64,000 bases of DNA from positions 947,202-1,011,201 of the forward strand of contig MU270020.1 in assembly GCA_021432635.1 (NCBI GenBank), in the 5' to 3' direction. Position 1 is the first letter of the stretch. Each line of letters starts with the position of its first letter. Below are positions 30,874 through 41,972 of this stretch, piece by piece. The notes beneath the pieces were generated by a model. The model saw nothing but the letters and a program-made list of their open reading frames with translations, had not been told where the DNA came from and made no database searches. Both the position numbers and the translations under genes were made by a program. The stretch is from Thozetella sp. PMI_491 (taxonomy: Eukaryota > Ascomycota > Sordariomycetes > Chaetosphaeriales > Chaetosphaeriaceae).

Positions 30874-32840
30874 GACGGGCACGCTGGAGACGGTTGATAG
30901 AGGAAGAAAGGAGGGACGCCGGCGGGTCGCCAGAAGAAAAGGAGCTAAGCTTGGAAGACCGGCAGGAGATGCAGAACCAGCGAGCTACATGCCTGCCTGA
31001 AAAAAGGCAGGAAGGAGAAAGAACCGGGAGGAGGCATGTTTTAAAACACCGTTCGGGAGTTTGGCTTCGTCCCAAGTCGGTGTGTGTTGCAAGACGAGGC
31101 CAAGCGGGCGCTCGGGCCGAAACAGGAGCCATTCCAGCCGCTCTGTCTTGGGACCTGAAACTAAGTTTTGGATCGCCCTTCCAGGGCTGCCCTACGCAAT
31201 TCGCAAAACGGGATTTGAATGGCCACGCCTGGCCCTGGGACTGAGCACAGCCAGGGGCGGATGCCGCGTCTCAGCGGCTTCGATTGGGTGGGCCCTGCGA
31301 TGGTCGTTTGGGAACAGCGTTCTGCATGTTTAAAAAGTGGAGCGATGACGGCCTCGCAAGTATTTCAGCTCGAAAATATAGTCGATGAGATGTCGGGGTA
31401 TTTATGCTGAATATGGTCTTGGGCGTAAACAAGATAATTCCGAAAGCTGGTGGTTTGCCAGGTCTTTCTTGCCTCAGGTACTTTTTTTTTTTTTTTTGCT
31501 GCTCCTTCTCCTGCCTGGTTCGGCGGCAAGATGTGGATTGACGGCGCAGTCGGAACGATGCCGATCGCTGCATTACTCCCGCAAGCCCGGTAGTTCCTGG
31601 CAAGGGGCGCGGCAGTCGATCTGCTAAAACCGGCCGGGGCTTAGTTCCCCACCACTGAAGCGACGCCGCCCATGCCTCCGCCTTCGCGGCATTGACCAAA
31701 AAGTTCAGTAGCCTTCCAAACTTCGCAGCCACATCGTTTCTCAGATCTTGGGCCCACTCATCAGTATTATGTAGCACGGCGGCTATCCTGAAAAATTGTT
31801 GGTGTCATGTAAGACATGGGGCATTTGGAACCTGCCATATAAAACTCTACCTAGTCAACTTTTCCCAACGACACCAGAAGCTCCGGATTCTCTACAGGGG
31901 TCACAGAATAGTTTGGGACCAATTGGTTAGGTACGATAACTGGGGCTCTCAGCGCCGTCATTCGGCCTGACTGACATACTGTACTGTACTAGGGTATCTT
32001 GCCGAGGAGACCTCTCGAAAGAAGGGCCGCGCCAGAGACACCTGAAGTGTTCAGTCCTCATCCAGTTGGGATCAGCAGTGCATACATTGTGAGACCTTAC
32101 GGTGGCCTGCAGGTTAGAAGGTTAGAATGGCGTCGATAGACATGCAGAATATCTGACTCTCCCTCTCCCTCTCCAATGCCTCTCTTAGAGAGATAATGCA
32201 GATGCCTAGACAAATAGGTCCTAGATTACAAAACATTGTAGCCTGCAACGCAGTGGCGCATAAGACGAGTGTGCCTTGCTTACCAGTGCCGAGGCCTCTA
32301 CTAATCGCATCGCAGCCATTCCCCGCGAGTGGCTGCAGTAGTCAGCGCTGGACTATGCGGGGAGGGCTGTCCTCCATCCCGACTTGACGACCCTCTCCAA
32401 GCAGTGTGCTGTGCGTCTTATAATTGACTGCAACCGACTGCACGTCAGCCAATGGTATGCCAGTCTGATATCGACGATCTCGTTAATGGTTAACCCATAC
32501 GACCCATCACACACCATCAAGCCTCTTGGCCAGGGGAGAGTGGCATACAAGCTCTTTGCGGGAGCAACAAGACCCTATCATATTCAGGCGCTTGCGCTGC
32601 ATGGCACTCTGACCCGCGGTCTAGTCCAGTTCTACTGCTGCCAAGGAGTCGTTCAAGTCCTTTTTGGGGACGTGCTTTTACCCATTGGGACGGGAGAGTA
32701 GCAGCGCATCCTCATGGAGAGCGGGCTTTCGTATATTTCAAGGGCACCCCCGAGCGAGTACCTGGTCGTTTACATAGTAACTGGACTTTCCTTTCGGCCA
32801 CTGTATCACCGCAGCTGCAGACCGCCCCGTGTTACAAACA
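30874..32840. promoter_or_regulatory. Divergent intergenic region
   Basis: 2 kb between the membrane protein (-) and the second MFS transporter (+). It has a 16-nt T run (31482-31497), and an AT-richer part at about 31690-32260 that may mark the left edge of the accessory region. No gene was supported. Confidence 0.45.
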
Positions 32841-34719
32841 ATGTCCGGCCACGTCCAACTGCCCCAGACGTCCCTTTGGGCGAATTGGAAATGCGTCCTC
32901 ATATGTTGCCTCGTAGCCATGGCCAACTTGGGATATGGAATTGACATCGGCGTCATGTCCAGCTTCCAAGCCATGCCCGGCTTTCTCATCGTCTTTGGCT
33001 ATCCCGACCCCCGTAGGCCGGGAGTGTATGCGATAGGAGTGCGTAAATACCCTTCCTCTTGCACTAGCATAGACTCACGCGGCTTCGCAGGCGACGTTCC
33101 AGCAGCTGATCAACTCCCTGGTCACGCTTGGTAGCTTTCTGTCCTCCCTAGTCGCCGGCTTGTTCGCCCACTACTTTGGCCGCAAGGCCGGCTTGTGGGT
33201 TGCCTGCCTGTTCTCCTGCGTCGGGCTGGCGATCCAGGTCGGCACGACAAGCCCCGGCGTCATCTACCTGGGCCGCCTCCTGCTGGGTATGGGCAATGGG
33301 TGGCTGGCGGCCTTTTCCAACATCTACAACACGGAGGCTGCTCCCGCCCACCTCCGCGCCGTCGTGGTGGCGCTCTCTGCAGAATGGATCACCATCGGGG
33401 TGGTCATCTCGGCGGCCATAACGTTTGTTGTTCATTTCTCTCTATATATAAAACAGCAGCTTACTCTGATTGGCATAGTAACGCGACCAAGGATCGGCTG
33501 GACAAGGCGAGCTACCAGATCCCGCTGGGAATCGCCCTCATCGTGCCGGTTCTGTTGGCGATCGTGCTCCTCTTCGTGCCAGAGTCGCCGCGCTACCTCG
33601 TCGAGAAAGGGCGCCTTCACGAGGCCAGGAAGTCGCTGGAGACCCTAAGGGGTAACTCTCTGAGCCCTGAGGACCTTGAGCTGGAATGGACGCAGATACT
33701 CAAGGGGATTGAGGAAGAGAAGCGGCTTGCCGAAACCATGGGCCCCCTTGACATATTCCGAGGTATGTTATAACCCACTCCGACCATTTGCTCCCTCTTT
33801 TCTCTGCTCTCTTTCTTATGCTTGGAAGGGTCAAACCTCCGCCGCACCTTGCTCTGCTACGGGATGGCCGCCGCAAGCGTAGCAAGCGGGCTCGGCTTCG
33901 TGACTTCGTACGCCGCCTACTTTATGATCGTCGCCGGCCTCTCCGTGTCGGAATCGTTTCACTGGTTCGTCATCAACACCTCCTTGGGCATCCTCTCGGT
34001 CAATATTGGCATGTACATCATGAGGCACGTCTCCGGCCGGAGGGCCATTCTCATCGTTGGATCAGCGCTCCATGTTGTTTTCATGTTAGGATTGGCGATT
34101 CCCGCCAGTGTCTCGGCCTCGGATACTGTCCAGAGGAATTGTGTGGTAGCCTTCATCTGCCTTTATCTCTTCTTTCACAACCTTACGCTTGGATCTGCCT
34201 CGATTCCGGTCTCCGTCGAGTTGGTCACCACACGCCTTCGTGTCTACACGTATGGTACCTCTCAGGCGCTTTCTGGAGTGCTCGCCTGGGTGGTCGCCTT
34301 TTGCTCGCCCTATTTTATCAATCCCGAGAAACTCAACTGGGTGAGGCACCCCATTCTCAACCTCCCACGTAACTCTTTTGGTTATACAATAGACGAGCTG
34401 ACTTTAGGGAACTCCTGTTTAGGGCGCCAAATACGGCTATATCTGGGCAGGTTCCAGTCTGGTTGCCTTGGTCTTTTACTACTTCTTTATCCCCGAACTT
34501 AAGGGCCGAACCCTCGAAGAGATTGACGAGTTGTTCGAGAATAGAGTCCCTACATGGAAGTTCAAGACGCATGAGACGACCATTCTGCGGCGCGCGTTGG
34601 ACGATGTCCAGAGAGACCACAGATTCGTCCCGGAGAAAGATGACAGCGCGATCGCTGTTGCGGATGTCAAAGAAGAAAGCGCGAGTGCTGACTCGCCAAC
34701 GAATAGTGTGACCCTTTAG
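32841..34719 (+). CDS. MFS sugar transporter, alpha-glucoside/hexose type
   Basis: 540-aa sugar porter of the plasma membrane. Exons 32841-33038, 33091-33422, 33479-33762, 33829-34340 and 34423-34719; introns are 52, 56, 66 and 82 nt and all phases agree. Landmarks: GYGIDIGVMSSFQ in helix 1, ATFQQLINSLVTLGSF across the first junction, HYFGRKAG, LGRLLLGMGNGWL, PESPRYLVEKGR before the central loop, TYGTSQALSGV in helix 10, and PELKGRTLEEIDELFENRVPTWKF after helix 12. The C-terminal signature and the short N terminus fit fungal maltose/general alpha-glucoside permease relatives. The exact sugar is unknown. Unlike the intronless transporter at 6943 it has four introns, so they are not recent duplicates. 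Confidence 0.9.
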
Positions 34720-35403
34720 CATAGGAGCTTGAACGGCTCAGAACCAGAGTTCGGATGGTGCAGGACATTGTCTTGGGACTATTGAGACCCTATAGTCCTG
34801 TTCCTGCTAATCTAGTGCTTCATCCCGCCTCCCTCGGTATTTGTTTCAACTAAACGAGACCCATTCAATGCTGTTCAGTGGAAATGGTTGAAATGTAAAG
34901 GAAAAGAAATGTCTAGCCGAGGGTGTTCGCGTTTCGGTAGCGCGATAGCCCGTCTCCTGCGACAGACTCTCTATCGGCGCCTATAATAGAGAGGCTGTCG
35001 CAGGAGACGGGCTATCGCGCTACCGAACTCGAACACCCTCGGCTATACACTTTCGACGCTGAGGAAATCTGGAGTGTTCCTTGTACTTATACCAACACCA
35101 AACCATAATGTTGGTTGTAGTACAAGGCTGCGCTAGGAAAGTCAAGGCTGGAGCTGCAATTCCAACCCCTTTCCGATTTCGGATTTCAACATGTTTTTCT
35201 CGGGCCTTCGCAAGTGAAACAAATGCCATCTCCAACTAGGATCATTCACGACAAAGCAATCCAACAATACCGTTTAATGTCTAACAGCCCCCCCGTCCTC
35301 AGTAATCTAGGCTGTGGTACGCCCAACACATGCAAATGAACCGTTCTTGATCCTGTTGGGACGCAAAGTACGGACATTAGTGCATTGCACTCGTACACAC
35401 CGC
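34720..35403. other. Intergenic region with a fold-back element
   Basis: Lies between the MFS transporter and the zinc-finger pseudogene. The only feature seen is the long inverted repeat at 34914-35045. Confidence 0.6.
34914..35045. mobile_element. Fold-back MITE-like element with TA flanks
   Basis: Left arm 34914-34974 (61 nt) and right arm 34986-35045 (60 nt) are reverse complements apart from two substitutions and one single-base indel, around an 11-nt loop (34975-34985). Both ends read TAGCCGAGGGTGTTCG outward-in, so a TA dinucleotide flanks a GCCGAGGGTG terminus on each side. This is the arrangement expected of a Tc1/mariner-type non-autonomous element with TA target duplication, though TA is also part of the palindrome. 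There is no coding capacity. The RNA of either strand would form a near-perfect 60-bp hairpin. Confidence 0.7.
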
Positions 35404-36522
35404 TCAGCCGATCATCCTTTCTTGTGTGATCTTGCGCGGTCTTCCTCTCCCTCTAGAACCCTTCTTTGAGCAGAAACGGTAATGAGTTTCGTGGTCTGAT
35501 AGCTGGTCTGCGGTCCTGCCGCACCAACAAGAGAACGCACAAACCTTGGAGCACTTGTTTTTCCGAATATGGCGTCTGTGGTGGTCTTTGCGCGCAGATT
35601 GTAACCCGCACTGGCACTTGAAGAGTAGCGCATCTTCAGACAAGTGGATCTTGGCAGTCTCGAGGTGGCGCTTGAGGGATCTAGGATCTGAGAACAGCTG
35701 GCACTCGTCCAGTCCACAGCTGTAGGTCTTAGGCGCGTGCTTTTGGACGCGATGTCTCCTGTCAAAATTGAACGTTGTCAGCTTAATACCTATCGGCTGG
35801 TTTCAGGGCGCCTTACTCCAGATACTAATCGTTTTGGAAGCGGCCGCCACAGTCAGGACAAGTGCGAAAGGTACTCTGGCCAGTGTTCAGGTACTCCCCG
35901 GGAATTAAACTTGCGTCCGTTCGAGTGTCCGGCTGAGCAACCGTTGTTGCCGTATTAGAACCGTCTCCTGCTATTTGCTCATAGGGTGAGAGAGAAGAAA
36001 GAAGAAGAGTTGTGACAAGAGATGATGATGGCGGATAGGTCCCGAAGATTTCCGCAGGTGCGGAACTAATATCGGTGCTGCCGCCGCTTGGCTCAAGCGA
36101 GCCAAAACCACGGTCAATCCCCGTTATCCATTCCGAAAAATCGCCCAAGGGGAAATCATGATCACTGAGGCCATCGAAGTCGAAGAGCTGATCGACATCC
36201 TGCGATGAGTCGAACCAATCTTCGTCTACGTGATGACCATGGTGTTCTCTTTGAATGTCAGGAGCGCGGAGAGTTGTCCCCGCGCTCTAGACTCGAATGT
36301 CGTATTAAAGGATCAGAAGACACAAGATGCCTGTATAGTCATAGCACGAGTTAATTATGAGTACAATTGTGAATAAATTCAAGGAGAGGTACACACCTGG
36401 CGCGAAATGATCGCTGGCCGGAACAGGGGTAGAAGGAGAAGGGAAAGGCTCTTTGGACGGACCAGAGGGGGGAAGCCTCGCTTTAAGGCTGCAGTAGGAG
36501 CCTCTTCCGGACACTGAGCCAT
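35404..36522 (-). pseudogene. C2H2 zinc-finger protein interrupted by one in-frame stop
   Basis: Minus-strand exons 36522-36397 (tentative first exon), 36286-35817 and 35758-35404 join in phase; introns are 110 and 58 nt (GTAAGG donor, CTGAC branch site). Exon 2 encodes an acidic, Ser-rich region and ends in the first finger. Exon 3 continues with further Cys/His modules (YSCGLDEC, FKCQCG, FSCWCG) and a tail with RGRGRPRK, an AT-hook-like motif. Inside the first finger the codon at the twelfth position before the end of exon 2 is TAG. The spacing around it (CPDC, then 12 codons, then HRVQKH) is a perfect C2H2 finger if that codon were sense. The remaining frame is intact, so the stop looks recent. 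A change CAG to TAG would be a CpA-to-TpA transition, the RIP signature. A sequencing error or stop-codon readthrough is the alternative. Confidence 0.7.
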
Positions 36523-37284
36523 TTCTTGCCTATGAGAAAGATGCATGCGTGTGTGGCATCAAGGATCTGCTGATTGGTCCTTGTACACACTAAACTGCAC
36601 ATCCTTTGCACGGGGGCCTTTTTTGATTGCCAGTGCGCAGCTGCGGCAAGGCTACCACAAAAATGGCCCCTCAAGGGGCCATTATTTGTGACGACTAGTT
36701 TCTTGCTCTCCCATGATGCGCCACAACTCTTCAAAATTGGCCTCTGGCTCCTCGTATGGATACCACCATAGAATCGGCCAGCAGTTATTTAGGTTGTGGA
36801 AAAGATAAACGGCCCCAGGAACTTAGACTCGAAGGCCATTATTTTGAGCGAGTACCTTGGCAGCAAGGATTGTAAGGACTATGCATGCAGCTGCAAGATT
36901 GCAGCTGTCTGTAGGACCGAGTGGAAAAAAGTGAAGATCGGCTTTAAGATCGCAGACTTGCAGCCAGATCCAGCACGTGCCAACACCATTCCTACTGCAA
37001 AGTCTACTAGCGAGTTGGAACCTTTTTATACCTAGCATCAGGCATATCAGAGAGAATGGCCCATAGCAAGGCAGACTCGGACGTATTGGGGGAGTTACTA
37101 GGAAGAAATCGCATCAAAATTGCACTGCTTCTATCCATCTAGCTAGGATAACTCTATTCACCATCAGGTCTCCTGTTCTCCCTCCTGCTCTTTATACTAG
37201 GCGTATCGTCACTCTTATACTCCCCGTCCTACTTACAGCAACACTTGGAGGTGGTACCGAACAAACCTGCGCATTCTATTACAT
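36523..37284. other. Intergenic region with a short perfect palindrome
   Basis: A 10-bp perfect inverted repeat with a 2-nt loop lies at 36662-36683 (AATGGCCCCT, CA, AGGGGCCATT). The minus strand is open through this stretch into the zinc-finger first exon (36734-36483), which makes the 5' end of that pseudogene uncertain. Confidence 0.5.
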
Positions 37285-39105
37285 TTATCTTACGCCCTCA
37301 GAAGTAATGGCCTCTTCGAACGCGCGGATCATTCCATCATAGAGCTTGTCCACAGCTTCGGGCGAGCCGTCAGTCCCTGTCCAAATTACCCCAGCCTGTA
37401 GGGGAAATAGAATTTGGCGTAGCCTTTCGGCGAGCGGCTTGAGGGAGGAGAATTCGGGAGTGAATTCCTCCAAAATAGCCTGAAAGCCACGTTGGTTCAT
37501 ATCAAGTGACTTGCGTACTGCCAATTCGTCCCAGTCGCCACTACTCCATTGTCGAAGCTTGCTCGTCTCTGGGGGATTCTCCGTGTGGTTCGTTATGATT
37601 GTCCAAAGGAAAACGTAAAGGAAGGACTCTAGGTCGTGACGATAAGTATGACGTTCACTCTTCAGAACGCCAATAGCCATGAATGGTCTGGTGCCGGTAA
37701 TGTCAAGGTCTGTTCCTACTCCTTCGGCGAGTTCTATTGCGGAATCGAGATCTATCAGGATCCCTTGAGGCTTTCCTTCATCTTGGCCATCCAGAATGAT
37801 CATGTTCCCTGGGGATATATCTTGGTGAAGAATCTTGGCGTCATTACAGAGTGATCGGTGACACTTGACAGCATCACGAAACACTTGAATTAACTCTAAG
37901 AGAGACTGAAAAGTGTGAAGAGGTCTGCCGACAGGAGAAGTAACGATGCAGGCAAGGATACGATTCTGAAAGAGGTTGCCGGTTTCTTCTGTATATTCGA
38001 CAAGTCCGTCAGTATTGCAAGTAATTTCCTGTCGTTGCCCTTCGATATTTCCACTCCTCTTGCGAAAGTGCATCCTGGCGAATTTTCTGTGGCTCCCCCA
38101 CCGGAGACCTCGGCGCAAATTTGCCGTACTTTCAATTTCTTCGTAATAATCAAGGGAGACGGCACCCCAGGCGCGTTTCTCCTTGGCTAGCTTTAGAAGC
38201 TCGTCCTCCGGACGCTCCCTGGCCCAACGCCATTTGAATTTCAAGACGTAATTCCATCGATTCGAATCAGGCATTCTAGCCCGGTAGCAAGTTGTCCCGG
38301 TGCCAACAAGGTCTTCGCGAGACGCAATTGGCTGGCTTTCGAGATAAAGCTTTCCCAAAGAAGGCATCACCACACTATCAAGGACAATGTAGCTACCGCC
38401 CTTATCCGTCTCAATGATGTTGATTCTCCCCAGGTCCTGGTCCGTCATCCGCTGGTAGCTGAGAACAATAGAGAGAAATTGGATGAAATCTTTCTGAATA
38501 TCGAATAGGTCGCTGCAATATAAGCCAGATCGATCAAAGACCCAAAGTTCGATCAGTGAACCGCGTATGTAGAAGCCATGTAAGAAGAGCCGCGTAGGCT
38601 GACTGGCGAAGACCTGGTGTGCGGACCGACAGAGACGCAATAGTCCATCCTGATAACAAACGCTAGCACGGTGGTAAAACTGGCCAATAACCTGAACAGA
38701 GTCCCATCTTGTCTGTACGTTGGAAGCCGGCGAAGAGGACATGGTCAAGAAGAGACGTGCACCGTCGTCATCACTCTCGTGCTCGGGTGCTGCACCGCCG
38801 CTAGATATATGCCACGAGCCTCGAGCGCCGTCAAGCTCCCGCGATGTATAGTTTGAAAACCATTGTAAGAAGTTGTCGGATGATGGGGCAGCCGATGGAA
38901 CGGTACAACGGCCACTAACTCTTCCGGCTACCTGAATTTCCAAGAAAGCATCTTGGTGGGCATATTGAAAGTTGCCGAAGTATTTTTTGATAAATCCGCT
39001 CATGGGGCCGTGCATGCGGCCGTCTATGTTGTCAAGGATATCTTGGTCGTCCGTCGTGGAGGCCAGTGGAGCTAGCGGATGATTTACCGCCGGGTGATTC
39101 TCCAT
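37285..39105 (-). CDS. FunK1-type fungal protein kinase-like protein
   Basis: Intronless 606-aa member of the fungal-specific FunK1 family (Pkinase_fungal). The frame opens from TTG; the first ATG is at 39105 (MENHPAVNH). Residues about 1-270 are the variable N-terminal FunK1 domain. The kinase part holds the catalytic loop HQDISPGN (H427, Q428, D429), the metal site DLDSAI (D452), GTRPFMAIGVL (the APE-region equivalent) and HTYRHDLESFLYVFLW, a FunK1 hallmark. The Arg of HRD is Gln here; catalytic Asp and Asn are kept. Substrates of this family are unknown. Members are often numerous and lineage-specific, in line with the accessory setting between a zinc-finger pseudogene and secreted proteins. 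Confidence 0.9.
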   Translation of the reverse strand: MENHPAVNHPLAPLASTTDDQDILDNIDGRMHGPMSGFIKKYFGNFQYAHQDAFLEIQVAGRVSGRCTVPSAAPSSDNFLQWFSNYTSRELDGARGSWHISSGGAAPEHESDDDGARLFLTMSSSPASNVQTRWDSVQVIGQFYHRASVCYQDGLLRLCRSAHQVFASQPTRLFLHGFYIRGSLIELWVFDRSGLYCSDLFDIQKDFIQFLSIVLSYQRMTDQDLGRINIIETDKGGSYIVLDSVVMPSLGKLYLESQPIASREDLVGTGTTCYRARMPDSNRWNYVLKFKWRWARERPEDELLKLAKEKRAWGAVSLDYYEEIESTANLRRGLRWGSHRKFARMHFRKRSGNIEGQRQEITCNTDGLVEYTEETGNLFQNRILACIVTSPVGRPLHTFQSLLELIQVFRDAVKCHRSLCNDAKILHQDISPGNMIILDGQDEGKPQGILIDLDSAIELAEGVGTDLDITGTRPFMAIGVLKSERHTYRHDLESFLYVFLWTIITNHTENPPETSKLRQWSSGDWDELAVRKSLDMNQRGFQAILEEFTPEFSSLKPLAERLRQILFPLQAGVIWTGTDGSPEAVDKLYDGMIRAFEEAITSEGVR

Positions 39106-40980
39106 GGCCAATAGAACACACTGTATAGTGTGAGGATTGCAACAAAACCACTAGTGAAGGCCCAGTCCTTTGGTGTCTGCAACGTCGTCGTATGGGGTTA
39201 CCTAGTCTGGCGCCGAGTGCCACGACTCCAAACTGGTGGTGCTGGTTTGATATGAGATCTCGGGTGTGTGGTGCGAGTGGTGGTGGGTGGTTGAGGTTGA
39301 GGACTTCTAGGTACGCTTGAATAGCGACCCCACGAGCTGCCTTGAAATTTGTTGCATGTGAAGTCAATAGGACAAGTCCATTTCCAGTGAAATCCAAGTG
39401 TGAATTTGAATGAATTCGGAATTGGTAGTGGAGGAGCCTGCCCATAAAAAATGAGTGACAGTACCTAACCTTCTCCGAAGGGCTCGTGCGCAGAGATAGT
39501 TCGCCAACTTGTGAACGTTTCCAACACGTGGCATATCGAGGGAGCGACAGGCGGTGAGCAAAATAACAAACTGCACACAGGAAAACCCACCTCAACCCAA
39601 GAACTACAATTTCGATCAGCCAATACACAACAACAAATTCTTCAATTACGAGAGCAAACTATGTTCTTCCCTTGATGAACTGTGTGATTTAAGCTTGTGT
39701 TCAAGTGATTGAGCGAGCGGTTCATGATCTCGTGCACCGTCAGGTTGGTTGACGGTCAACGGGGGTCGCCGGGGGCCTTTTTCGAAAGCCAATGATGGCA
39801 TAGGTTGCAGGTGACAGGGAAACAGCGCGCAGTCGATGCGATGTGCTACTTTCTTTGAAAGACGCAATCAGCTGGCATCACCTCACGGTCCCGGGGCTGC
39901 GTTTCTCAACTCTTTTAATGTAAGTTAGAGAAAGGTTCGAATCACGAAAGTTAGAAGAAGGGGCCACTATCAATCTGCTAGAACTTATAACAAGAGATCA
40001 GTCCCAATATCCCCACACCCTCGGACATGCAGTGGCTGGTATATCTCAGCAGAAATTTGTGTTAAGCACAGAGATAGACTCTGTAAACGGCATATTCCAG
40101 CTAGAACACTCTCAAGAGGGAAAGGAGAGAGGTGAGGCCAGCCAGAAACGCGACTGCAGTGGCCATAAGCATGGTGGCCTGTCCGTGACCCACGGTAAGG
40201 ATTTGAAGCAAAAGCGGTACTGACAAGAGTCAAAGAGTCAATCATAACTTCTTGTCGTTATCGTATCTAGTTAGTATATTTATGCTCAAAGCAAACCCTC
40301 TTCTGGCATTGTGCGTCTCGGTATAACTTCTCGATTACTCCCAATTCCGACTTTAACAAAGTATACAATGTGCCTCAAAATCACCTGACATCGTAGGTAC
40401 CCGGAACATGTGTTTAGTGGTCGTCATGATGGCTCTTGAATTATCTTATGAACGGATTTATCCGCTGCCAGGGGTTCTATGCGCTGAGCGAGAGAGGCGA
40501 ATTAATGTGGAGTATGGCGCTTTATCCTTTCCAGCCTGATGACGGGGAATTAGCCAACGAGGTGGGAGAGCCACGATAAAAATATCCGCCCCTCGATTGG
40601 TGTCCGAGTTTCTAGAAGATCTGCCGATGGCCGAGCCAGAACTGACGTCCGTCTCCGTCAATTTAATATGCTCTCGACGAATTGGCTATGGCACGCCTAC
40701 TTCCGAGATCATGGGGAACACCTCCAGCTGGGATTGACCCCGATCTACTGGAGCTGCCCAGAGAACTCTATCCTAATTAGGTTCGTCTATATTCGATAGA
40801 TTGGCACTCCCGGGACCTGGAAGCGCCTGTACTAAGGCGGTTCCTCATATAAGCGCCAGCTCCTCCTCCCCCTCCCCGTGGGCTTGACGAAACCGCTGTG
40901 CCGACACCTCCATCCCGCGCCCGGAACATCCGTGAACCACCAGAAAACGCTACAGGCGAAGAGAAGAACCAAGATTCGAG
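39106..40980. promoter_or_regulatory. Divergent intergenic region
   Basis: 1.9 kb between the FunK1 gene (-) and the lectin gene (+). A TATAAG at about 40848 lies some 130 bp before the lectin ATG. A tRNA-like B box (GGTTCGAATCA near 39932) has no matching stem and was rejected. No gene was seen. Confidence 0.45.
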
Positions 40981-41677
40981 ATGTGGGCTACCTCTTTTGT
41001 GGCGCTCGCGCTTGCCGCGACTTGCCTTGCCGATGTCCCGGCTGGCTACCGCAAGGTGTACATCACCTCCAATGTGAACACCAAGTTTGTCATTGTGCCG
41101 AAGGCGGCCAAGGCTGGCGCGGCCATCGTTGTGTAGGTTTTGTCGGTTCTGCACGCTTGGGAGAGTATATGATGTTAATGCCAACGGCCATCTGCAGTCA
41201 GACCCTGAACAACAAAGCTGAGCAGCAGTGGTATATCAAAGATGGCAAGACCAAGATTCAGCTAGCAGACACCACCCTTTGCATCGACGCCGGCGCCAAG
41301 AGTAAGTCATGCAACATGCGTTTCCGGATGTGGCGTTGGAGTCTAACCGAGCGTGACCAGGCAACTGGAAGGATATGGCCAACATCTCTCTCAAGGACTG
41401 CTCCGACACCGAGGACGGCCAGAAGTGGCTCGCTATGACTGACGGGCGCATTGCTGTGGAGCTTTCGAGCCCTCGTAAGTACTTCTTTTTTATATCTCCT
41501 GCGCTCCTGAGCTCTCGGTTAGAATGGGGCTGACAGAAAACAGAGGAGTGCCTCGATCTTCAGTACATGAAGGCTACCGCCAACAACCCGGTCGGTCTTT
41601 ACGCATGCGCAGGTTTGGGCAATGCAGGTGCTGGAGACAAGGGAATCAACTGGCCGCTTTCCAATGCAACGGCTTAA
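40981..41677 (+). CDS. Secreted ricin-B-fold lectin-like protein
   Basis: 167-aa secreted beta-trefoil protein. Exons 40981-41132, 41198-41301, 41361-41474 and 41544-41677; introns are 65, 59 and 69 nt and phases agree. The signal peptide is MWATSFVALALAATCLA. Two QxW-type trefoil motifs are visible (EQQWYI and GQKWLAM), with repeated CID/CLD segments (TTLCIDAG, ECLDLQY) and conserved cysteines, as in single-domain ricin-B lectins. Such proteins bind sugars on other cells or walls; there is no enzymatic toxin chain. No third QxW is evident, only GINWPL. The promoter has TATAAG about 130 bp upstream. It converges on the eight-cysteine protein. Confidence 0.88.
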
Positions 41678-41972
41678 ATCATGGATTCGTTGCTATTGAT
41701 TAGGACTAGAGGGATTCATTGTATTTAGTTCTCTCCTTGTAAGATTGGAGACTATCCGCTCTAATTGTAACATCCCCGAAAGCTTGCGCCGCGTATATAA
41801 GAAGCCAATCAGCTCCTAAAGTTTAGCCTACCTTCTCTAGGGAGTCAACTCAAACATGCCGGTCCATAAGTCGTGCCAGCCAGATGGGTTTATCTCTTGG
41901 CACGACGACCTTTGCTCGGTTCCTGGAAGCGAAGCCAACGGCAAACAGAGGAAATACAAGCCTCCAGATCAC

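Noticed and set aside
31640-31800. Minus-strand open stretch reading HNTDEWAQDLRNDVAAKFG after a good 3' splice site
   Set aside because: No start, no partner exon and no family; could be a relic but cannot be supported.
32841-34719. Tandem duplication with the transporter at 6943
   Set aside because: The two transporters differ in intron content and in their signature motifs, so they belong to different subfamilies.
36483-36734. 84-codon minus-strand frame running into the zinc-finger first exon
   Set aside because: Sequence does not resemble a protein family and it does not join exon 2 in phase.
39905-39960. tRNA-like B box GGTTCGAATCA
   Set aside because: No T-stem pairing around it and no A box or acceptor stem upstream.
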